A stretch of 56,804 bases of DNA from an uncultured Lachnospiraceae bacterium (GTDB taxonomy: Bacteria; Bacillota; Clostridia; Lachnospirales; Lachnospiraceae), in NCBI GenBank assembly GCA_910588535.1, contig CAJUOO010000013.1:1-56804 (forward strand). The letters are read 5' to 3'. This document shows positions 17,888-26,553 of this stretch, piece after piece. Position numbers and translations under genes: made by a program. Under the pieces are notes generated by a model. That model saw only the letters and a program-made list of their open reading frames with translations, made no database searches and was not told where the DNA came from. The first letter of the stretch is position 1; each line of letters begins with the position of its first letter.

Positions 17888-18679
17888 ATGAGTGAAGTAA
17901 TCGTAGTTACTTCTGGCAAAGGCGGCGTCGGTAAAACCACCACCACAGCAAATGTAGGTACTGGATTAGCAAAATTGGACAAGAAGGTTGTATTGATTGA
18001 CACAGACATCGGGCTTCGCAACTTGGATGTGGTGATGGGGCTTGAGAATCGGATTGTATATAATTTGGTGGATGTCGTAGAGGGAAACTGCAGAATCAAG
18101 CAGGCGCTTATTAAGGATAAGCGTTACCCCAACCTATACCTGCTTCCTTCCGCCCAGACGCGGGACAAGACCGCTGTGACGCCGGAGCAGATGAGAAAAC
18201 TCACGGACGAGCTCCGTGAGGAATATGAGTACATACTTCTGGATTCTCCTGCCGGGATTGAGCAGGGCTTCAAGAATGCAGTTGCAGGCGCAGACCGTGC
18301 CCTTGTTGTGACAACTCCAGAAGTATCGGCAATCCGCGACGCGGATCGCATTATCGGGCTTTTGGAAGCAAATGAGATGAAGCGCACCGATCTGATTGTA
18401 AACCGTGTCCGCATGGATATGGTGAAGCGCGGCGACATGATGTCCATCGACGATGTAGTGGATATTCTAGCTATCAACCTTATCGGCGCAGTGCCGGACG
18501 ATGAAAATATCGTTATCTCCACCAATCAGGGAGAGCCGCTCGTCGGCACGGACACACTTGCTGGACAGGCGTACATGAATATCTGTAAGAGAATGTTGGG
18601 CGATGATGTTCCGATGTTAGATCTGAGTGGCAAGAGCAGTCTGTGGTCCAAGCTTATGGGCATCTTAAAAAAAGACTAG
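17888..18679 (+). CDS. minD: Septum site-determining ATPase MinD
   Basis: Membrane-associated ATPase that recruits MinC. 263 residues from ATG 17888, with GGAGG 10 bases upstream; an in-frame ATG at 17870 lies within the ribosome site. Deviant Walker A GKGGVGKTTT at residues about 10-19, switch I/II segments DTDIGLRNLDVVMG and LLDSPAGIEQG. The protein ends in an amphipathic helix (SSLWSKLMGILKKD) that serves as membrane-targeting sequence. Length is standard. Confidence 0.97.
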   Translation: MSEVIVVTSGKGGVGKTTTTANVGTGLAKLDKKVVLIDTDIGLRNLDVVMGLENRIVYNLVDVVEGNCRIKQALIKDKRYPNLYLLPSAQTRDKTAVTPEQMRKLTDELREEYEYILLDSPAGIEQGFKNAVAGADRALVVTTPEVSAIRDADRIIGLLEANEMKRTDLIVNRVRMDMVKRGDMMSIDDVVDILAINLIGAVPDDENIVISTNQGEPLVGTDTLAGQAYMNICKRMLGDDVPMLDLSGKSSLWSKLMGILKKD

Positions 18680-18692
18680 CGGAGGATAACAG

Positions 18693-18965
18693 ATGAGCGT
18701 ATTCGATTTGTTCAGAAAAAAAACATCCAGTGATGTTGCAAAAGACCGTTTGAAGCTGTTGTTGGTATCTGACCGCGCGAACTGTACACCGGAATTGATG
18801 GAAATGATCAAGAACGATATTATCATGGTAATTTCTAAATATATGGAGATCGATGCGGATGGTCTTGATATTCAGATCACCCAGACAGAATCGGAGGGAA
18901 ATAATGGTACGGTTCCCGCTCTGTATGCCAATATTCCAATCCGCGATCTCAAACATAAGGAGTAG
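18693..18965 (+). CDS. minE: Cell division topological specificity factor MinE
   Basis: Activates MinD ATPase and drives pole-to-pole oscillation. 90 residues, typical length. The N-terminal part (SVFDLFRKKTSSDVAKDRLKLLL) is the membrane-binding and MinD-contacting segment; the beta-rich dimerisation domain follows (IIMVISKYMEIDADGLDIQI). It lies 13 bases after minD. Presence of MinE rather than only DivIVA means that an oscillating Min system is encoded together with the DivIVA-like protein found at 26005-26550. Confidence 0.95.
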   Translation: MSVFDLFRKKTSSDVAKDRLKLLLVSDRANCTPELMEMIKNDIIMVISKYMEIDADGLDIQITQTESEGNNGTVPALYANIPIRDLKHKE

Positions 18966-18972
18966 AAAGGTT

Positions 18973-20157
18973 TTGTTTCAATTTCGAGAATATCGTTTTA
19001 AGTATTTTAACCTAAGGCTTGTGCTTTTTATTTCCTGTCTGACATTGTTGGGCGTAAAGGTGATAGGAAGTGCTATTAACGACGGATCTGACAAAAAGCA
19101 GCTTATCTGCTTCTGTGCAGGGCTTGTGGTGATGTTGTTCTTGTCCATTGTCGACTATCATTTTATCTTAAAGTTTCATTGGGTTATCTATATTGTCAAT
19201 ATGGGACTTTTGATATATGTGAAGTTTAAGGGGGACTCTGGAAATGGTGCGCAGCGCTGGATACGCTTCGGGGGAAGTTTTGGCATCCAGCCATCTGAGC
19301 TTGCAAAAATTTGCATTATTCTATTTTTTGCATGGATGCTTCAAAAATATCAAGAAAAGTTAAATTCACCGCGGGTTTTGTTTTGTGTGCTTTTTTTATT
19401 TTTTATGCCGTTTTATTTGATCTACAAGCAGCCGGATCTCTCATCCAGCATTGTATTTCTGGTGATTTTTTGTAGTATTATCTTTCTCGCCGGATTAAGT
19501 TACTGGTATATTGGGGCCGCGATGGCGGTCGGGGTTCCTTCGCTGTCATTTTTGATTTACAAGATCTTACAGCCGGGTCAAACACTTATATCGAATTATC
19601 AGAAAAGCCGGCTTTTAGGCTTCCTCTACCAGAACAGCAGTGCAGAGGAGCTTGCTAAGCACGGATTGGATATCAACCAGATCAACGCAATTAATTACCA
19701 GCAGAAAAATTCCATGCTTGCCATTGGCTCAGGACAGCTTCTTGGCAAGGGATTGCATAACAACACGATAACCTCTGTGAAAAATGGAAATTTTCTCGCG
19801 GAGCAGCAGACAGATTTTATCTATGCGATAGTGGGGGAGGAGCTTGGATTTGCCGGTGCTTTGGCAGTGATTGTCCTGCTGTTTCTCATCTCGATCGAAT
19901 GTCTGTGGGTTGCGAGAAATGCTAAGGATCTTAGCGGGAAGCTGATAGCTGGCGGCATGGCTGCGATTATCGCTTTCCAGAGCTTTGTCAACTTGGGGGT
20001 AGCTACATGGATTCTACCCAACACGGGCCTTCCGCTTCCGTTTGTCAGCTATGGAATGAGCTCACTGATGAGTCTGATGATAGGTATGGGTGTTGTCTTG
20101 AATGTATCGATACAACGAGAGCTGACATTTAAGGAGGTTTTGTATACAGAGTATTAA
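18973..20157 (+). CDS. rodA: Rod shape-determining glycosyltransferase RodA
   Basis: SEDS-family peptidoglycan polymerase that works with PBP2. I place the start at TTG 18973 (394 residues), 10 bases after AAGGAG at the end of minE; the open frame continues upstream only inside minE. About ten membrane helices, with the SEDS signatures QRWIRFGGSFGIQPSELAKI near residue 95 and the conserved SYGMSSLMSLMIGMGVVLNV near the C-terminus. FtsW is the alternative, but linkage to mreBCD and PBP2 favours RodA. Confidence 0.92.
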   Translation: MFQFREYRFKYFNLRLVLFISCLTLLGVKVIGSAINDGSDKKQLICFCAGLVVMLFLSIVDYHFILKFHWVIYIVNMGLLIYVKFKGDSGNGAQRWIRFGGSFGIQPSELAKICIILFFAWMLQKYQEKLNSPRVLFCVLFLFFMPFYLIYKQPDLSSSIVFLVIFCSIIFLAGLSYWYIGAAMAVGVPSLSFLIYKILQPGQTLISNYQKSRLLGFLYQNSSAEELAKHGLDINQINAINYQQKNSMLAIGSGQLLGKGLHNNTITSVKNGNFLAEQQTDFIYAIVGEELGFAGALAVIVLLFLISIECLWVARNAKDLSGKLIAGGMAAIIAFQSFVNLGVATWILPNTGLPLPFVSYGMSSLMSLMIGMGVVLNVSIQRELTFKEVLYTEY

Positions 20158-20175
20158 TGAACAGGAGGAAAAAAC

Positions 20176-20571
20176 ATGAACATTGGACTTATGGCACACG
20201 ACTCGAAGAAAAAATTAATGCAGAATTTTTGCATTGCATACCGTTCTATTTTAAGTAAAAATACTCTCTATGCAACAGGCACCACGGGACGTTTGATTGA
20301 GGAGGTTGCCAACTTAAGTATTCATAAATATCTTGCTGGGCATCTGGGCGGAGAGCAGCAGATGGGAGCACAGATAGAGAGCAACGATCTGGATCTAATG
20401 ATTTTTTTGAGGGATCCACAAAGCCCGAAATCACATGAGCCGGATGTGAAAAATGTATTTCGTCTCTGTGATATTCACAACATTCCGCTGGCGACGAATC
20501 TAGCCACAGCGGAGCTGTTAATCAAGGCGTTGGATCGCGGAGATTTGGAATGGCGTGAGATTTATCGATAG
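20176..20571 (+). CDS. mgsA: Methylglyoxal synthase with Glu in place of the catalytic Asp
   Basis: Converts dihydroxyacetone phosphate to methylglyoxal and phosphate, a glycolytic bypass under phosphate stress. 131 residues, normal length. Phosphate-binding ATGTTGRL is intact near residue 33, as are FLRDP and the PHEPDVK-like HEPDVKNVFRLCDIHNIPLATN segment. The motif that in Escherichia coli is SGPMGGDQQ, with Asp71 as general base, reads AGHLGGEQQ here, so Glu60 replaces the catalytic Asp and the Ser/Pro are also changed. The fold assignment is firm; activity is less certain. It directly follows rodA. Confidence 0.88.
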   Translation: MNIGLMAHDSKKKLMQNFCIAYRSILSKNTLYATGTTGRLIEEVANLSIHKYLAGHLGGEQQMGAQIESNDLDLMIFLRDPQSPKSHEPDVKNVFRLCDIHNIPLATNLATAELLIKALDRGDLEWREIYR

Positions 20572-20599
20572 TTTCATATCTTTGGAAAGGGTTTGATTT

Positions 20600-21574
20600 A
20601 TGAAAAAGACGCGCATATATGCTGTGCTTCTTGCCGCTGCCACAAGTGTTTTTCTAGGCGGCTGCGGCAAAACGGCTGAATCCTTTATGAAGCCCTATGA
20701 CATCACCTCACAGCAAAGTGAATTTTCCTTTGTGGGCACTTCTCAGCAAAGTCGGGCTTCTGCATTTGCGGCAGATTTGTGTGTTGCAAATGAAAATGTG
20801 ATACCCGCGGAGGTGGCAGTAACGGCGGAGACAGCATCTGTCTACTGTGTAGACGACAAGACAGTGCTTTATGCAAAGAATGTTCACCAGCGCATGAATC
20901 CAGCCAGCCTGACTAAGATTATGACCGCACTGCTCACTCTGGAGAGCGGCAGACTGGATGAAGAGGTGACAGTGACAGAGGAGGCCATGATAACGGAGAG
21001 CGGCGCTACACTGTGTCATCTAAAGCCGGGGGACAAGCTGACGCTTCGACAGCTTCTCAATCTGTCCATGGTGCGTTCGGGGAATGACGCCGCAGCGGCG
21101 ATCGCAGTATTTCTTGGAGGAAGCTTAAGCAATTTTAACGATATGATGAACCAGCGCGCCAAGGAGCTGGGGGCAACTGGAACTCACTTTGCCAATCCAC
21201 ATGGGCTTACCGATGAAGATCACTATACAACTGCCTATGATATCTATCTTATGTTGAAAGAAGCTCTTAAATATGAGGAATTCCTCACTATTGTCGGTCA
21301 GGGAAGCTATGAGGTGGCCTACAAGGATGCCGAGGGAAAGGATAAGACAAACAGCTTTGAATCCACCAACCGCTATGTGAGTGGAAGGGTGGAAGCACCG
21401 GAGGGCATCACGGTGATAGGAGGAAAGACTGGCACTACCAATGCGGCAGGCTCCTGCTTAGCGCTTATCACAAAGGGAAACAGCGGAAAGTATTATATAT
21501 CGGTTATTCTAAAAGCAGATAGTACAGATATGGTATTTCAGGAAATGAATACCTTGCTCTCTTTAGAAAACTGA
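20600..21574 (+). CDS. D-alanyl-D-alanine carboxypeptidase lipoprotein (PBP5/DacF-like)
   Basis: Low-molecular-weight PBP that trims the terminal D-Ala of peptidoglycan stem peptides. 324 residues. The N-terminus is a lipoprotein signal with lipobox LGGC (Cys about 22), so the mature protein is lipid-anchored rather than held by the usual C-terminal amphipathic helix. Active-site motifs are SLTK in NPASLTKIMTALL, SGN in RSGNDAAAAI and KTG in GGKTGTTNAAG. The second beta-rich domain of PBP5 is absent, which explains the short length. Confidence 0.93.
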   Translation: MKKTRIYAVLLAAATSVFLGGCGKTAESFMKPYDITSQQSEFSFVGTSQQSRASAFAADLCVANENVIPAEVAVTAETASVYCVDDKTVLYAKNVHQRMNPASLTKIMTALLTLESGRLDEEVTVTEEAMITESGATLCHLKPGDKLTLRQLLNLSMVRSGNDAAAAIAVFLGGSLSNFNDMMNQRAKELGATGTHFANPHGLTDEDHYTTAYDIYLMLKEALKYEEFLTIVGQGSYEVAYKDAEGKDKTNSFESTNRYVSGRVEAPEGITVIGGKTGTTNAAGSCLALITKGNSGKYYISVILKADSTDMVFQEMNTLLSLEN

Positions 21575-21577
21575 TTG

Positions 21578-21606
21578 TTGTTTTTTTCTCTAATATATAT
21601 TATAAT
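21578..21606 (+). promoter_or_regulatory. Promoter of the 139-aa P-loop protein
   Basis: TTGTTT (21578-21583), 17 bp of T-rich DNA, TATAAT (21601-21606). It starts right after the carboxypeptidase stop codon and lies 44 bases before the next ATG. Confidence 0.65.
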
Positions 21607-21649
21607 GAAAATATACCAAATTGAATGATAACACAAGGAGGAGATTTCA

Positions 21650-22069
21650 ATGATACAGATTATTGCAGGAAAAAAGGGTAAGGGTAAGACAAAGCATCTG
21701 ATTGACAAGGCGAACACGGACGTGAAACAGGCAAAGGGGAATATTGTTTATCTTGACAAGAGTGACAAGCATATGTATGAACTCAGCAACAAGATTCGCC
21801 TGATCAATGTTCCACAGTATAATGTGGACACTACCGATGGCTTCCTTGGATTTATCAGTGGCATTATTTCACAGGATCACGATCTGGATACCATGTTCCT
21901 TGACAGCTTTATCAAGCTTGCTAATCTGGAAGGTCAGGATATTTCAGATACGATTGATAAGCTGGATGCGATTGGAAGCAAGTTTAATGTAACATTTGTC
22001 CTGAGTATATCCATGGATGAAGAATTCCTCCCGGATAATGCAAAGTCGAAAATACTGATTTCCTTATAA
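21650..22069 (+). CDS. Small P-loop protein of unknown function
   Basis: A 139-residue soluble protein that opens with a Walker A-like loop, IIAGKKGKGKTKHLID (residues 4-19). A possible Walker B (DLDTMFLDSFIKL) lies near residue 85. Short homologues are sometimes annotated as PilT-like or twitching motility proteins, but nothing else here supports pili. It has its own promoter upstream and a strong terminator downstream, so it is monocistronic. AAGGAGGAG before the ATG predicts high expression. Function unknown. Confidence 0.65.
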   Translation: MIQIIAGKKGKGKTKHLIDKANTDVKQAKGNIVYLDKSDKHMYELSNKIRLINVPQYNVDTTDGFLGFISGIISQDHDLDTMFLDSFIKLANLEGQDISDTIDKLDAIGSKFNVTFVLSISMDEEFLPDNAKSKILISL

Positions 22070-22091
22070 GATGTATAGAAGCTGTACATAC

Positions 22092-22124
22092 AAAAGAACC
22101 CTTCGAAGAGGAAGGGTTCTTTTT
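22092..22124. terminator. Bidirectional terminator
   Basis: A perfect 13-bp stem (AAAAGAACCCTTC at 22092-22104, GAAGGGTTCTTTT at 22111-22123) with a 6-nt loop. A-tract and T-tract flanks let it serve both the P-loop gene and the convergent DUF378 gene. Confidence 0.9.
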
Positions 22125-22139
22125 GCTCAGATGTTCTAC

Positions 22140-22358
22140 TTAGCTCTCCTGTCTAGCTCCAGTTCCCATTCTGCCGTAGAGAGTGAGCAGGTACAATCCT
22201 GCAATTCCCACTGCCGCATAGATCACTCTGGATAACCAAGTCAGATCTCCGAAGAGAAAATTAACCAGATTAAAATCAAAGAATCCAATTAATCCCCAAT
22301 TGATTGCTCCGATAATGATAATTGTCAAAGCAGTATAGTCGAACCATTTTACTCCCAT
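22140..22358 (-). CDS. DUF378 family small membrane protein
   Basis: A 72-residue protein with two membrane helices: DYTALTIIIIGAINWGLIG at about residues 7-25 and VIYAAVGIAGLYLLTLYG at about 45-62. The Gly-Ala-Ile-Asn-Trp-Gly-Leu motif followed by a Phe/Leu-rich loop is the hallmark of DUF378. The role is unknown. It is convergent with the P-loop gene and shares its terminator; AAGGAGG lies upstream of the ATG on the minus strand. Confidence 0.88.
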   Translation of the reverse strand: MGVKWFDYTALTIIIIGAINWGLIGFFDFNLVNFLFGDLTWLSRVIYAAVGIAGLYLLTLYGRMGTGARQES

Positions 22359-22474
22359 CCTGTAAGCCTCCTTTTGATTTGTATTCGTAACTTATATTCA
22401 GGTTGTTGTTCTGGTTTCACATACCTTAGAATTTGCATTTTCTTAATTGTTATTCGCATTTTTACAAAAAATAC

Positions 22475-22503
22475 TTTCCAATCCGGGAAAAAAACATTAT
22501 AAT
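22475..22503 (+). promoter_or_regulatory. Promoter of the HlyD-yggS-sepF-ylmH-divIVA cluster
   Basis: TTTCCA (22475-22480), 17 bp, TATAAT (22498-22503). It is followed by AAAGGAGG and the GTG start at 22536. The -35 is only a 4/6 match. Confidence 0.55.
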
Positions 22504-22535
22504 AGTAGCAATGGGCAGAAAAAGGAGGTATATTT

Positions 22536-23924
22536 GTGGCAGCTTCCAGAAAAAGAAAAGTTGTCAGCATCAGAAAATACCGGAGATCCGTGAATATTGG
22601 TGTTATTCTTTTTGTTATGATTTCTGTTTATGTTCTGATCTATACGATCACATATCTTTCCAAAGAAAGAATTTCCATATATGAGGTCACAGTGCAAGGC
22701 TCTATCACAAAGGAGGAGCAATATACAGGAATAATACTTAGAGATGAGACTGTCTACACAGCAAATGCTGCCGGATATATCAATTTTTATCTGCGGGAAG
22801 GCTCGCGCGCGGCGATCGGTGATCTGATCTACACTCTGGATGAAAGCGGACATATCTCAGATCTATTATTTGCCGAGAACAGTCAAGGTCTTAAGGACTC
22901 TGATTTAAGTGAGCTGAAAAAGGACATTTCTTCTTACAGCTCGAATTTTGACGCGATGAATTTTGACGTTATCTATGATTTTAAGGTCGATCTGGATTAT
23001 TCTGTGCTTGAGATAGCAGGACAGAATAATATCGCAAATCTAGATCAGATTTTGTCTGGACAGCAGGTTGGTTTTTTTCAAAAAAATACTGCGGATGCCA
23101 CTGGCACAGTAGCATATTACACAGATGGAATGGAAGGGCTTACAAGAGAGACCATCACGCCGGAAGTTTTTCAGATGGAAAATTATAAAAGAACCTCCGT
23201 GAAATCTTCGGATCTATTAGAGAGCGGCAATGCGGCGTACAAACTGATAAAGAGCAATCATTGGACGCTGATCTTTCCCATTGACGAAGATTTTCTTCTG
23301 CGTTATGGAAGCAGGACAAGCCTTCCCATTCATTTTCTAAAAGATAATTTTGAGATGACGGCCCCGCTAGAAATCTTTAGCAACGCGCTTGGCGCCTATG
23401 CACAGTTGTCGTTTGACCGTCATATGCTCCGCTATCTTTCAGACCGCTACCTCACCTTTGAGATAGTAGAAAATATTGAGACGGGACTAAAAATTCCCAT
23501 CTCTGCAGTGACTGAGAAAAATTTCTATACGATCCCGGTGGAATATCTGGCTAAGGCAGATACTGGAAATGTCTTTTATCTGGAAACCTATGATCAGAAT
23601 GGCACTGCGGTGACGAAAAATGTGGAGGCAAGAATCTATCAAGAAACAGAAAATTTTTATTACGTTGATCAGAGCAGCTTTGAGGTTGGAGATACTTTAA
23701 TTAAGCCGGATTCTAATGATCACTATAAGATTGGACTCACCTCGCCGCTAAAGGGCGTGTTCAGCGTAAATCAAGGTTATACCATATTCCGTCAGATTGA
23801 GATTCTCTCAGAGAGCGAGGAATATTATATCATAAAGACAGATACACCTTATGGACTTTCCCTGTATGACCATATAATCCTTAACAGCCGGACAGTGGAA
23901 GAGAATCAGGTGATTTATCAATAG
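22536..23924 (+). CDS. HlyD-like membrane-anchored adaptor protein
   Basis: A 462-residue protein starting at GTG 22536 (AAAGGAGG upstream). The N-terminus is basic, followed by one membrane helix at about residues 20-43 (NIGVILFVMISVYVLIYTI). Outside the membrane, a biotinyl/lipoyl-like half motif (DETVYTANAAGYINFYLREGSRAAIGDLIYTLDESG, split here only for description) resembles HlyD/membrane-fusion proteins, with a long helical region and a beta-barrel-like C-terminal part. No ABC exporter or outer membrane partner is nearby. Its position at the head of the yggS-sepF-ylmH-divIVA cluster points to a role in division or wall assembly rather than export; that is inference. Confidence 0.7.
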   Translation: MAASRKRKVVSIRKYRRSVNIGVILFVMISVYVLIYTITYLSKERISIYEVTVQGSITKEEQYTGIILRDETVYTANAAGYINFYLREGSRAAIGDLIYTLDESGHISDLLFAENSQGLKDSDLSELKKDISSYSSNFDAMNFDVIYDFKVDLDYSVLEIAGQNNIANLDQILSGQQVGFFQKNTADATGTVAYYTDGMEGLTRETITPEVFQMENYKRTSVKSSDLLESGNAAYKLIKSNHWTLIFPIDEDFLLRYGSRTSLPIHFLKDNFEMTAPLEIFSNALGAYAQLSFDRHMLRYLSDRYLTFEIVENIETGLKIPISAVTEKNFYTIPVEYLAKADTGNVFYLETYDQNGTAVTKNVEARIYQETENFYYVDQSSFEVGDTLIKPDSNDHYKIGLTSPLKGVFSVNQGYTIFRQIEILSESEEYYIIKTDTPYGLSLYDHIILNSRTVEENQVIYQ

Positions 23925-23961
23925 GCTACGCGCAGCTAAAATCGCAGAAATGAGGATGATT

Positions 23962-24660
23962 ATGGAAAACATTTTACAAGAAAATCTTTGGAAGGTAAAA
24001 CAGAGGATTTCAGATGCATGCAGGCGCTCAGGAAGAAAGGAAGAGGAGGTGACATTGATCGCCGTGAGCAAGACTAAACCGGTACAGATGCTGGATGCAG
24101 TGTATCAGGCGGGTGTGCGGGAATTTGGGGAGAATAAGGTTCAGGAGCTGTGTGAAAAATACGATATGCTTCCCTCAGATATTCACTGGCATATGATTGG
24201 GCATTTACAGAGGAATAAGGTTCGGCAGGTTGTTGGCAAGGCATGCTTGATTCATTCTGTGGATTCCATCCGTCTGGCCGAGCAGATTGAGGCGGAGGCG
24301 AAAAAAATAAACTGTACGGTGCCGATTCTTGTCGAGGTCAATGCCGCGGAGGAAGAAAGCAAATTTGGGATCACTCTTTCTGAGACAGAAGCATTTATCA
24401 GAAAAATAGCACTTTTTCCTCATATTTCGGTAAAAGGATTGATGACAATCGCTCCATTTGTTGAAAATCCCGAAGATAATCGAATATATTTCCACAATTT
24501 AAAGCAATTATGTGTTGACATCAATCACAAAAACATTGATAATGTATATATGGATATTTTGTCCATGGGTATGACCAATGACTACGAAATTGCTATAGAG
24601 GAAGGCGCTACTCACGTCAGGGTAGGTACCGGAATCTTCGGAGAAAGAATATATCAATAG
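23962..24660 (+). CDS. yggS: YggS/PROSC-type PLP homeostasis protein
   Basis: A 232-residue single-domain alanine-racemase-fold protein that binds pyridoxal phosphate and maintains PLP balance. PLP lysine in LIAVSKTKPVQ near residue 36; FGENKVQELCEKY and HMIGHLQRNKVR are the other family signatures; SMGMTNDYEIAIEEGATHVRVGTGIFG closes the PLP site. ATG 23962 is preferred because GAGG lies 6 bases upstream; ATG 23950 is possible. It is the upstream neighbour of sepF, as in Bacillus subtilis ylmE-ylmF. Confidence 0.95.
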   Translation: MENILQENLWKVKQRISDACRRSGRKEEEVTLIAVSKTKPVQMLDAVYQAGVREFGENKVQELCEKYDMLPSDIHWHMIGHLQRNKVRQVVGKACLIHSVDSIRLAEQIEAEAKKINCTVPILVEVNAAEEESKFGITLSETEAFIRKIALFPHISVKGLMTIAPFVENPEDNRIYFHNLKQLCVDINHKNIDNVYMDILSMGMTNDYEIAIEEGATHVRVGTGIFGERIYQ

Positions 24661-24673
24661 GAGAGAATAAAGG

Positions 24674-25213
24674 ATGGGCAAGATAATGAATCGATTTCTG
24701 GATTTCATGCATCTGAATGATTATGAAGAAGATGATTATGACGATTATGATGACAGCGATTACGAAGAAGAAATGCCAAGACCGGTAAAAAAATCCGTTT
24801 CGAAGAAGGAAAGTACATACAAGGAGGAAGAGACTGATCAGGAAGAGCAGGACAGAAAAGCGCGCTTTAAGCCCGTAAAGGGTAAGGTAATACCGATGAA
24901 GACGAGCAACAAGGGGATGGAGGTCTGTGTGATCAAACCTTCCACGGTGGAGGATGGACGTGAGATCAGCGACACTTTGTTAAGTGGACGTGCCGTGATA
25001 TTGAACCTTGAGGGACTTCAGGTAAGTATTGCACAGAGAATTATTGATTTCACTTCAGGTGCATGTTACTCCATCAATGGAAATTTGCAGAAAGTCTCAC
25101 ATTATATTTTTATTATAACGCCGGAATCCGTAGATATTTCAGGAGATTTTCAAGATCTGCTGAGCAATACGGGTAATTTTGACGTGTCCGCCTTCCAAGG
25201 CTCGGATATGTAG
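24674..25213 (+). CDS. sepF: Cell division protein SepF
   Basis: FtsZ-bundling and membrane-tethering protein. 179 residues. The N-terminus (KIMNRFLDFMHL) is the amphipathic membrane-binding helix. A very acidic linker rich in Asp, Glu and Tyr follows (about residues 17-35), and the C-terminal SepF domain spans about 75-165 (VIKPSTVEDGREISDTLLSG, then FTSGACYSINGNLQKVS). The start could be ATG 24674 or 24686; either keeps the amphipathic helix. Part of the ylm division cluster. Confidence 0.95.
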   Translation: MGKIMNRFLDFMHLNDYEEDDYDDYDDSDYEEEMPRPVKKSVSKKESTYKEEETDQEEQDRKARFKPVKGKVIPMKTSNKGMEVCVIKPSTVEDGREISDTLLSGRAVILNLEGLQVSIAQRIIDFTSGACYSINGNLQKVSHYIFIITPESVDISGDFQDLLSNTGNFDVSAFQGSDM

Positions 25214-25225
25214 GAAGGATGGTAT

Positions 25226-25990
25226 ATGACCAAGGAAGAACAGATATTGAGAAACCGCTTTCTGGAGCTTGCGAATCTGGCATACCGAAGGGGAATTCCC
25301 ACATCGACGGACTTTTTAACTTTATATGAGCAAGATTTTTTCTGCCAGCAGTGGGAGCAGCAAAAAAAGGAATTACCGCCGGTTTATTCTATGTTAAGCG
25401 GCGGTAATTCTATATCAGAAAGAAAGCTTGCCATCTTTCTGCCAGATCAAAGTTATCAGGACCAGTATCATCCCATCGCTATATTAAAGATGGTTCCCGT
25501 GAATGAAAAATTCTTCGAGGATCTCAGCCACAGAGATTATCTTGGTGCACTGATGAATCTGGGCATAGAGAGGTCTGTTCTGGGAGATATTATTCTTGAC
25601 GGACATACGGCATATCTTTATTGTAAAGAAAATATGAAGGATTATATTTCAGATAATCTTTTTATGGTAAAGCACAGTCATATCCATATCAGCACAGCAG
25701 AAAATGTGACAGAGATCACGCCTAAGTTTGAGGAGATACGGGGATCTGTTGCGACACCTCGTCTGGACAGCGTGTTAGCGCTTGCTTTTCATGGTTCCAG
25801 AAGCAGCCTGTCAGGTTTAATTGAAGGAAAAAAGGTATTTGTCAACAGCCGCCTTACAGAGTCAAACAGCTATTTGCTCAAGGATGGAGATATTGTGTCT
25901 GTGAGAGGCTACGGTAAATTTATCTACAATGAAACTGTGGGGACGACAAAAAAGGGACGTGCCTATATCTCCCTGAATAAATATACATAA
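25226..25990 (+). CDS. ylmH: YlmH family S4-domain RNA-binding protein
   Basis: A 254-residue YlmH protein. The first about 170 residues are a YlmH-specific domain; the C-terminal S4 domain (about 180-245) reads RLDSVLALAFHGSRSSLSGLI, then GKKVFVNSRLTESNSYLLKDGDIVSVRGYGKF. In Bacillus subtilis YlmH has been linked to cell division by position and more recently to rescue of stalled ribosomes. It is 12 bases after sepF and 14 before the divIVA-like gene. Confidence 0.92.
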   Translation: MTKEEQILRNRFLELANLAYRRGIPTSTDFLTLYEQDFFCQQWEQQKKELPPVYSMLSGGNSISERKLAIFLPDQSYQDQYHPIAILKMVPVNEKFFEDLSHRDYLGALMNLGIERSVLGDIILDGHTAYLYCKENMKDYISDNLFMVKHSHIHISTAENVTEITPKFEEIRGSVATPRLDSVLALAFHGSRSSLSGLIEGKKVFVNSRLTESNSYLLKDGDIVSVRGYGKFIYNETVGTTKKGRAYISLNKYT

Positions 25991-26004
25991 GGAGAAGGAT
26001 ATTT

Positions 26005-26550
26005 ATGCTGACACCGATCGATATACAGAAAAAAACCTTTAAGTCCGGGATCGGATATGATAAAAGGGATGTGGAGGCTTTCTTTGCCGAGGTTAGTGAG
26101 AATTATGAGAAGATGTATAAGGATAATATGGAGGCACAGGAAAAGATCACAAATCTGATGAATATGCTTCATAATTATAAAGTGATAGAGAAATCGCTAC
26201 AGAAAGCTTTGGTGCTTGCACAGAAAGCCGCTGATGAGACGAAGGAGACGGCGAGAGCATCTGCGGACGCGATTGAGGCGGACGCCCATGCAAGAGCCAG
26301 AGATATCGTTTCCGCGGCAAAGCAGGAACTTGAGGAAGTGCGCGGAAAGACGAAGGCTTTGATGGCACAGTATAAAATCTATAAGATGCAGTATCGCCAG
26401 ATTATCAAGACGCAGATGGAGCTTTTGGAAAACGACAGTTTTCAGCCGTTCGATCCAGAGGGCAAGCTTGCGGAGGCAGAAAAAAACCTTGCGCGGCAGG
26501 CTAAGGAATCTTCCGCGAAAAAAGAACAGCCAAAAAAGGAGCAGAGTTAA
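26005..26550 (+). CDS. divIVA: DivIVA domain-containing protein
   Basis: A 181-residue coiled-coil protein that senses negatively curved membrane and recruits division or wall proteins. The N-terminal lipid-binding motif LTPIDIQKKTFKSGIGYDK with RDVEAFFAEVSENYEKMY is classic DivIVA. A long coiled coil spans about 30-165 and the tail is Lys/Glu-rich. It completes the yggS-sepF-ylmH-divIVA order. With MinE also encoded nearby, it probably does not position Min alone. Confidence 0.92.
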   Translation: MLTPIDIQKKTFKSGIGYDKRDVEAFFAEVSENYEKMYKDNMEAQEKITNLMNMLHNYKVIEKSLQKALVLAQKAADETKETARASADAIEADAHARARDIVSAAKQELEEVRGKTKALMAQYKIYKMQYRQIIKTQMELLENDSFQPFDPEGKLAEAEKNLARQAKESSAKKEQPKKEQS

Positions 26551-26553
26551 TCT

